7,329 nucleotides of DNA from Dehalococcoidia bacterium (GTDB lineage: Bacteria; Chloroflexota; Dehalococcoidia; GIF9; UBA5629). Within the stretch, counting starts at the first letter, position 1. Every line of letters begins with the position of its first letter. Position numbers and translations under genes: made by a program. Location: the NCBI GenBank assembly GCA_014384515.1, contig JACNFS010000095.1:1-7329 (forward strand), given 5' to 3'. Below the pieces are notes generated by a model. The model had not been told where the DNA came from. It ran no database searches and saw only the letters and a list, made by a program, of their open reading frames with translations. Shown piece by piece: positions 5,028 to 7,329 of the stretch.

Positions 5028-6158
5028 CTAGCGGAGATTGCTTAACTTTAGCGGCTTGTAAGTCACTAGCTTGGGCTGTCCGCAGGGAGGATTAGATAGC
5101 CCTCGACAGGAGACGTGGCAGTTGGCGGTGCACCCAGGAATAGGCTGGAATTTGCCGCTGAGTTGCTTCCTGGCAAAGGGGAGAGGCAGCCCCTCGCAAT
5201 GCGGGATTCCTTCTGAATCGCTTTCTTCAGCGGCGAGTTCCTGGCAGGTGGCGTAGGTCATGCCTCTGGCTTCTACCAGTTCTCTTACCTTGTGATGGAA
5301 GTCAAGCCTTAAGTCCTTGCGCAGCAGGTAGCCTTGACCCGCCCCGCCCAGCTCGTACGTATATTCGCTTTGGAACTTCTTGGCAGCCGGCGGCGAGTGT
5401 GCCTGGATGACTTTGAATACGCGTTGAAATGTGCTCTCGCCGGTGCCACCGGCAGCTCGGGCAGGTTTTTTGGACAACCTGCCGGTGCTGGAGATGATGT
5501 GCCTGACGCCGGCTGCAGCAAAGGCATCAATCAGGTCAGCTATCCTGTCGAACCAGGCTTCAGCGTGTAGAGCCTGGAAGAGGTGGATAAAGACCGGGTC
5601 TAAACGAGCCACCGTGTGGATGCCCAGTCGGGAGAGTTTTTGCAGCGCTGCCAGCCTAGCATTGAAGGGTGGTGCCTGTGGGGATAGAAGCTGGAGAATT
5701 TCAGGGGTTGCCTCAATAGTGATGGCGACAAGCTTGAGCTCATAGGCGGCGAAGCCAGGTATTTCCAGCAGAAAAGACGGGTTGCCCTTGGTAGTAATAA
5801 AAAATGACACGCCGTAATTCATAAGAAGTTGAACCAACCTCTTTACCTCCGACTGCAATTCAGGGATATCCTGGCACGGGTCAGAGACGTTGGATAGTGA
5901 GACAGGAGGGCACAGAGCAAGCTTCCTCAGGTCCTTTTCTACCAGCTCAGGCAGGTTGTTGTAAACCAGGGTGTCTTCCGAATAGTCAGAATAAATAGCC
6001 TCTCTGGCATAGCAGTAGAGGCAGTGGTGAAGGCAATGGCTTGGTCCGGGCGGAGTGACGTTAATAATCCAGCAGTGGAAACACTTCCGCTTTGGACTCG
6101 AATAGGGGAAGTCGTGAAAGGTGGAACCTTTCTTGCCTATTAGTCTTATTGGTGACAT
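5028..6158 (-). CDS. Radical SAM protein, spore photoproduct lyase-like, with extra C-terminal cysteines
   Basis: A 376-residue radical SAM enzyme. The canonical CX3CX2C (C42-LHH-C46-LY-C49, followed by YAREA) binds the 4Fe-4S cluster that cleaves SAM. The segment VSLSNVSDPCQDIPEL (86-101) resembles the SPL-family strand and loop, and the TIM-barrel half extends through LDPVF (186-190). Two cysteines come before the motif (C26, C29). A late group, C343-X3-C347-X3-C351-X7-C359, together with C305 and C321, could hold an auxiliary cluster. True SPLs end differently, so DNA photoproduct repair should not be assumed; the substrate is unknown. The ATG at 6158 has a weak, close AAAGGGG ribosome site. 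It lies 34 bp behind the carbonic anhydrase gene on the same strand, so co-transcription is likely. No clear terminator follows the stop. Confidence 0.85.
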   Translation of the reverse strand: MSPIRLIGKKGSTFHDFPYSSPKRKCFHCWIINVTPPGPSHCLHHCLYCYAREAIYSDYSEDTLVYNNLPELVEKDLRKLALCPPVSLSNVSDPCQDIPELQSEVKRLVQLLMNYGVSFFITTKGNPSFLLEIPGFAAYELKLVAITIEATPEILQLLSPQAPPFNARLAALQKLSRLGIHTVARLDPVFIHLFQALHAEAWFDRIADLIDAFAAAGVRHIISSTGRLSKKPARAAGGTGESTFQRVFKVIQAHSPPAAKKFQSEYTYELGGAGQGYLLRKDLRLDFHHKVRELVEARGMTYATCQELAAEESDSEGIPHCEGLPLPFARKQLSGKFQPIPGCTANCHVSCRGLSNPPCGQPKLVTYKPLKLSNLR

Positions 6159-6192
6159 CGCCCCTTTCTATTTGCGCGGTGATTCTAGAGCC

Positions 6193-6699
6193 TCAAAGCC
6201 CTTGTTGCTTATACTGCTGGGCCAGCTTAGTATAGATCTCTGCACCGGCTTTTAGCTCGGCCAGTTGTTCTGGCGATAGCTGGCCCTTTATCCGGGCTGG
6301 CACACCGATAGCCAACGACCTGTCTGGTATCTTTGCTTCTGGTGTAACCAGAGAACCGGCGCCAATGATGCAGAGGTCGCCGATCTGGGCGCCGTCGAGG
6401 ATGGTGGCATTATTGCCGACCAAGACATTGCTGCCAATCCTGTGGCAGTGGATAACGGCTCCGTGTCCGATAATTACGCCATTCCCAATGGTGACGTCAG
6501 TTCCGCTATGCACAACACAATTATCTTCAATGCTGGTGTTGTGTCCGATCGTTGTTTTGCCAAAATCCGCCCTGATGACCGCTCCCGGCCAGATATTGGA
6601 GTTTTCGCCGATTTCGACATCTCCGATGACGTAGGCGGTTTCGCTAACAAATGCGGATGGTGCAACTTTGGGGCTCTTGCCGTTGAAATCTCTGATCAT
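6193..6699 (-). CDS. Gamma-class carbonic anhydrase family protein (left-handed beta-helix, hexapeptide repeats)
   Basis: A 168-residue hexapeptide-repeat protein of the YrdA/PaaY/CamH type, expected to form a trimer with metal sites between subunits. Repeats such as IGDVEI, IGENSN and IGHGAV run through residues 25-135, and a C-terminal helix (141-165) follows. Metal ligands match the family: H64 in CVVHSG, H79 in IIGHG and H84 in AVIH, with the usual spacing of 15 and 5. R43 and D45 (VIRADFG) match the subunit-interface Arg and Asp of Cam. The Gln that helps catalysis in Cam appears as E58, and N96-N97 replace the common M-G, so carbon dioxide hydration is plausible but unproven. The ATG at 6699 has AAGGAG (6707-6712) at 7-base spacing. 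The radical SAM gene follows 34 bp downstream. Confidence 0.93.
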   Translation of the reverse strand: MIRDFNGKSPKVAPSAFVSETAYVIGDVEIGENSNIWPGAVIRADFGKTTIGHNTSIEDNCVVHSGTDVTIGNGVIIGHGAVIHCHRIGSNVLVGNNATILDGAQIGDLCIIGAGSLVTPEAKIPDRSLAIGVPARIKGQLSPEQLAELKAGAEIYTKLAQQYKQQGL

Positions 6700-6801
6700 C
6701 TTTCGACTCCTTATTCAAAACTCGATTCGTTTCTCGATATGGTGTTTTTGGCCTGTCTTGTTGTTTACCATACATAGTGGAACCTTTCGAGGTCGCCTTA
6801 A

Positions 6802-6834
6802 GCGAGGCTAGGTTGCTTCGGCTTCGTCTCGCAA
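6802..6834. repeat. Inverted-repeat element with GCGAG/CTCGC arms
   Basis: GCGAG (6802-6806) pairs with CTCGC (6828-6832), and an alternative TTGC/GCAA pair (6813-6816, 6831-6834) overlaps it. It is followed at 6843-6856 by CCTCGCACTACATG, a 14-bp exact match to the edge of repeat copy B at 7143-7156. Confidence 0.5.
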
Positions 6835-6870
6835 TGACATTCCTCGCACTACATGATGGCACTCGCCAGC

Positions 6871-6942
6871 AATGTAGGGACAGACCTTCAGAGCTTGTCC
6901 TGAGCTCAGCGAAGGATCTCTCCACCACCCCATCCCTACATT
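6871..6942. repeat. 72-bp MITE-like element with perfect 10-bp terminal inverted repeats
   Basis: AATGTAGGGA (6871-6880) and TCCCTACATT (6933-6942) are exact inverted ends. Inside lies a nested hairpin: CCTTC/GAAGG (6885-6889, 6911-6915) around GAGCT/AGCTC (6891-6895, 6903-6907). The 17-bp core 6899-6915 is the reverse complement of 7048-7064 with one difference. No protein is encoded, so any movement would need a transposase in trans. Confidence 0.7.
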
Positions 6943-6947
6943 TGTCG

Positions 6948-6984
6948 CCTCTCCCTTGATGGGATAGGATTGAGGTGAGGGTGA
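6948..6984. repeat. Hairpin plus GAGGTGAGGGTGA tail
   Basis: CCTCTCCC (6948-6955) pairs with GGGATAGG (6961-6968) with one mismatch and a five-base loop, followed by a purine-rich ATTGAGGTGAGGGTGA. The form is like dispersed intergenic repeats seen in many anaerobe genomes (recollection, not a search). Confidence 0.5.
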
Positions 6985-7010
6985 ACAAAAATCAAAAAAC
7001 AAAGAGTAAC

Positions 7011-7040
7011 AGTAGGGGCAATTCATGAATTGCCCCTACT
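7011..7040. repeat. Perfect 30-bp palindrome
   Basis: The arms AGTAGGGGCAATTCA and TGAATTGCCCCTACT are exact reverse complements with no loop. A perfect 15-bp arm is far beyond chance expectation for a window this size. No T-run follows on either strand, so this is a repeat element rather than a standard terminator. Confidence 0.9.
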
Positions 7041-7047
7041 TTGAGAC

Positions 7048-7064
7048 CCTTCGCTGCGCTCAGG
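7048..7064. repeat. 17-bp repeat, inverted copy of 6899-6915
   Basis: CCTTCGCTGCGCTCAGG matches the reverse complement of 6899-6915 at 16 of 17 positions. It shows that the core of the 72-bp element also occurs outside that element. Confidence 0.6.
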
Positions 7065-7128
7065 GTGACAGTGATAACACGGGCGCGTGTAAAGACTCGT
7101 GTCTGCCTTTGCGTTTTCAGGTGGCTTG

Positions 7129-7152
7129 AGGCGAGGCTGAAGCCTCGCACTA
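7129..7152 (-). repeat. Palindromic intergenic repeat, copy B (inverted)
   Basis: All 24 bases are the exact reverse complement of 4793-4816, including the perfect hairpin GCGAGGCT-GA-AGCCTCGC (7131-7148). It lies directly beside the stop codon of the activase frame (7157-7159). Copies A and B bracket the radical SAM and carbonic anhydrase genes in inverted orientation. Confidence 0.85.
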
Positions 7153-7156
7153 CATG

Positions 7157-7329
7157 TTAACACACTTGCGAAGAATGTCCGTCACCCCAGCCCTCGGACG
7201 GGTCTGAAGACCCATCCCTACTTCTGCATTTTCCTCCTCTGGCGCTTACGGCGGCGCCGAGGGCGGTGATGATTTGGGGTTGGGGAGGCACCAGTAGCTG
7301 GATGTTCAGCTCATGCTCTATGGTCGTGA
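7157..7329 (-). CDS. BadF/BadG/BcrA/BcrD-type ATPase (CoA-dehydratase activase), C-terminal fragment
   Basis: A minus-strand frame enters from the right edge and runs 56 codons to TAA at 7157-7159. Its first visible residues, TTIEHELNIQLLVPPQPQII then TALGAAVSA, match the ending I know for BadF/BcrA/HgdC-type activases (ELG-x-(E/Q)-(L/I)-x-VP-x-x-PQI-x-GALGAA). These ATPases deliver electrons to 2-hydroxyacyl-CoA dehydratases or benzoyl-CoA reductases through a 4Fe-4S cluster; the nucleotide and Fe-S sites would lie outside this window. The family normally ends soon after GALGAALLA. Here about 27 further codons follow, of which about the last 20 run through the palindromic repeat at 7196-7217 and beyond, so the native stop appears lost or displaced. 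The fragment is too short to choose between activase and related ASKHA proteins with certainty. Confidence 0.65.
   Translation of the reverse strand, partial: TTIEHELNIQLLVPPQPQIITALGAAVSARGGKCRSRDGSSDPSEGWGDGHSSQVC
7196..7217. repeat. Hairpin repeat inside the activase 3' end
   Basis: GGACGGGTCT (7196-7205) pairs with AGACCCATCC (7208-7217) with one mismatch and a two-base loop. It overlaps the last codons of the open frame ending at 7157, and is the probable source of that protein's odd C-terminal tail. Confidence 0.6.

Larger units (their letters stand above)
6700..7156. other. Gene-free, repeat-dense region
   Basis: No credible gene is seen between the carbonic anhydrase start and the activase stop. 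Open frames here run through palindromic repeats and lack family resemblance. The region is occupied by the repeat elements listed separately (6802-6834, 6871-6942, 6948-6984, 7011-7040, 7048-7064, 7129-7152). The promoter of the carbonic anhydrase gene should lie just above 6712, but no strong -35/-10 pair was found. Confidence 0.7.

Noticed and set aside
4974..5040. Possible insertion-sequence end near the GGGACATAGGTGAC segment past the radical SAM gene
   Set aside because: It vaguely recalls IS481-type flanks, but no terminal inverted repeat, target duplication or transposase fragment could be found.
6644..7026. Two overlapping minus-strand open frames of 72 and 114 codons in the repeat region
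   Set aside because: They are made of hairpin repeats and the carbonic anhydrase leader; their translations are low-complexity and resemble no family.
1..7329. CRISPR array, defence island beyond the R-M pair, retron or toxin-antitoxin pair
   Set aside because: No regularly spaced repeats, reverse transcriptase, Cas-like or small overlapping gene pair was seen; the repeats present are dispersed and palindromic.

Overview
The window reads as a fragment of an anaerobic, probably uncultured bacterial genome. The best guess, an inference only, is a Chloroflexota (Dehalococcoidia-like) or similar subsurface lineage. The reasons are the moderate GC content, the intergenic DNA full of short palindromic repeats, and the mix of genes: a BadF/BcrA-type activase end, a methylmalonyl-CoA-epimerase-like VOC protein, an FMN/Fe-S reductase, a radical SAM enzyme and a gamma-class carbonic anhydrase. 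No rRNA, CRISPR array, transposase or complete functional tRNA was seen.

Layout. (1) Positions 1-965, minus strand: an AT-rich type II restriction-modification pair, made of a beta-class DNA methyltransferase followed by the first 23 codons of what looks like a PmeII-family endonuclease that leaves the window. (2) Positions 966-1357: no gene; it holds a candidate R-M promoter, a strong hairpin and a degenerate tRNA-like sequence whose 3' end points at the R-M pair, which suggests an island boundary. (3) Positions 1358-4103: a minus-strand VOC/MCE-like gene divergent from a plus-strand MFS transporter, separated by a compact intergenic region with two sigma70-type promoters and a 17-bp palindromic operator candidate. 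A flavodoxin-fold FMN reductase with a Cys-rich motif follows the transporter. (4) Positions 4158-4690: a minus-strand stand-alone PPC/DUF296 protein, convergent with the reductase, with a good promoter and a perfect 12-bp palindrome at the predicted transcription start. (5) Positions 5028-6699, minus strand: gamma carbonic anhydrase then an SPL-like radical SAM protein, 34 bp apart, probably one operon. (6) Positions 6700-7222: a cluster of at least six short palindromic or terminal-inverted-repeat elements. (7) Positions 7157-7329, minus strand: the C-terminal end of a BadF/BadG/BcrA-type ATPase, whose last roughly 20 codons lie in repeat DNA.

How the genes may fit together: the VOC protein, transporter, FMN reductase and activase end all fit anaerobic organic-acid or acyl-CoA metabolism, but nothing in the sequence fixes a substrate. 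The R-M pair looks like an accessory insertion. The best leads are the tRNA-like/R-M boundary, the VOC protein lacking a canonical metal ligand, the radical SAM protein with a C-terminal Cys cluster, the operator-like palindromes placed exactly on predicted promoters, and the repeat cluster that has apparently changed the end of the activase gene.
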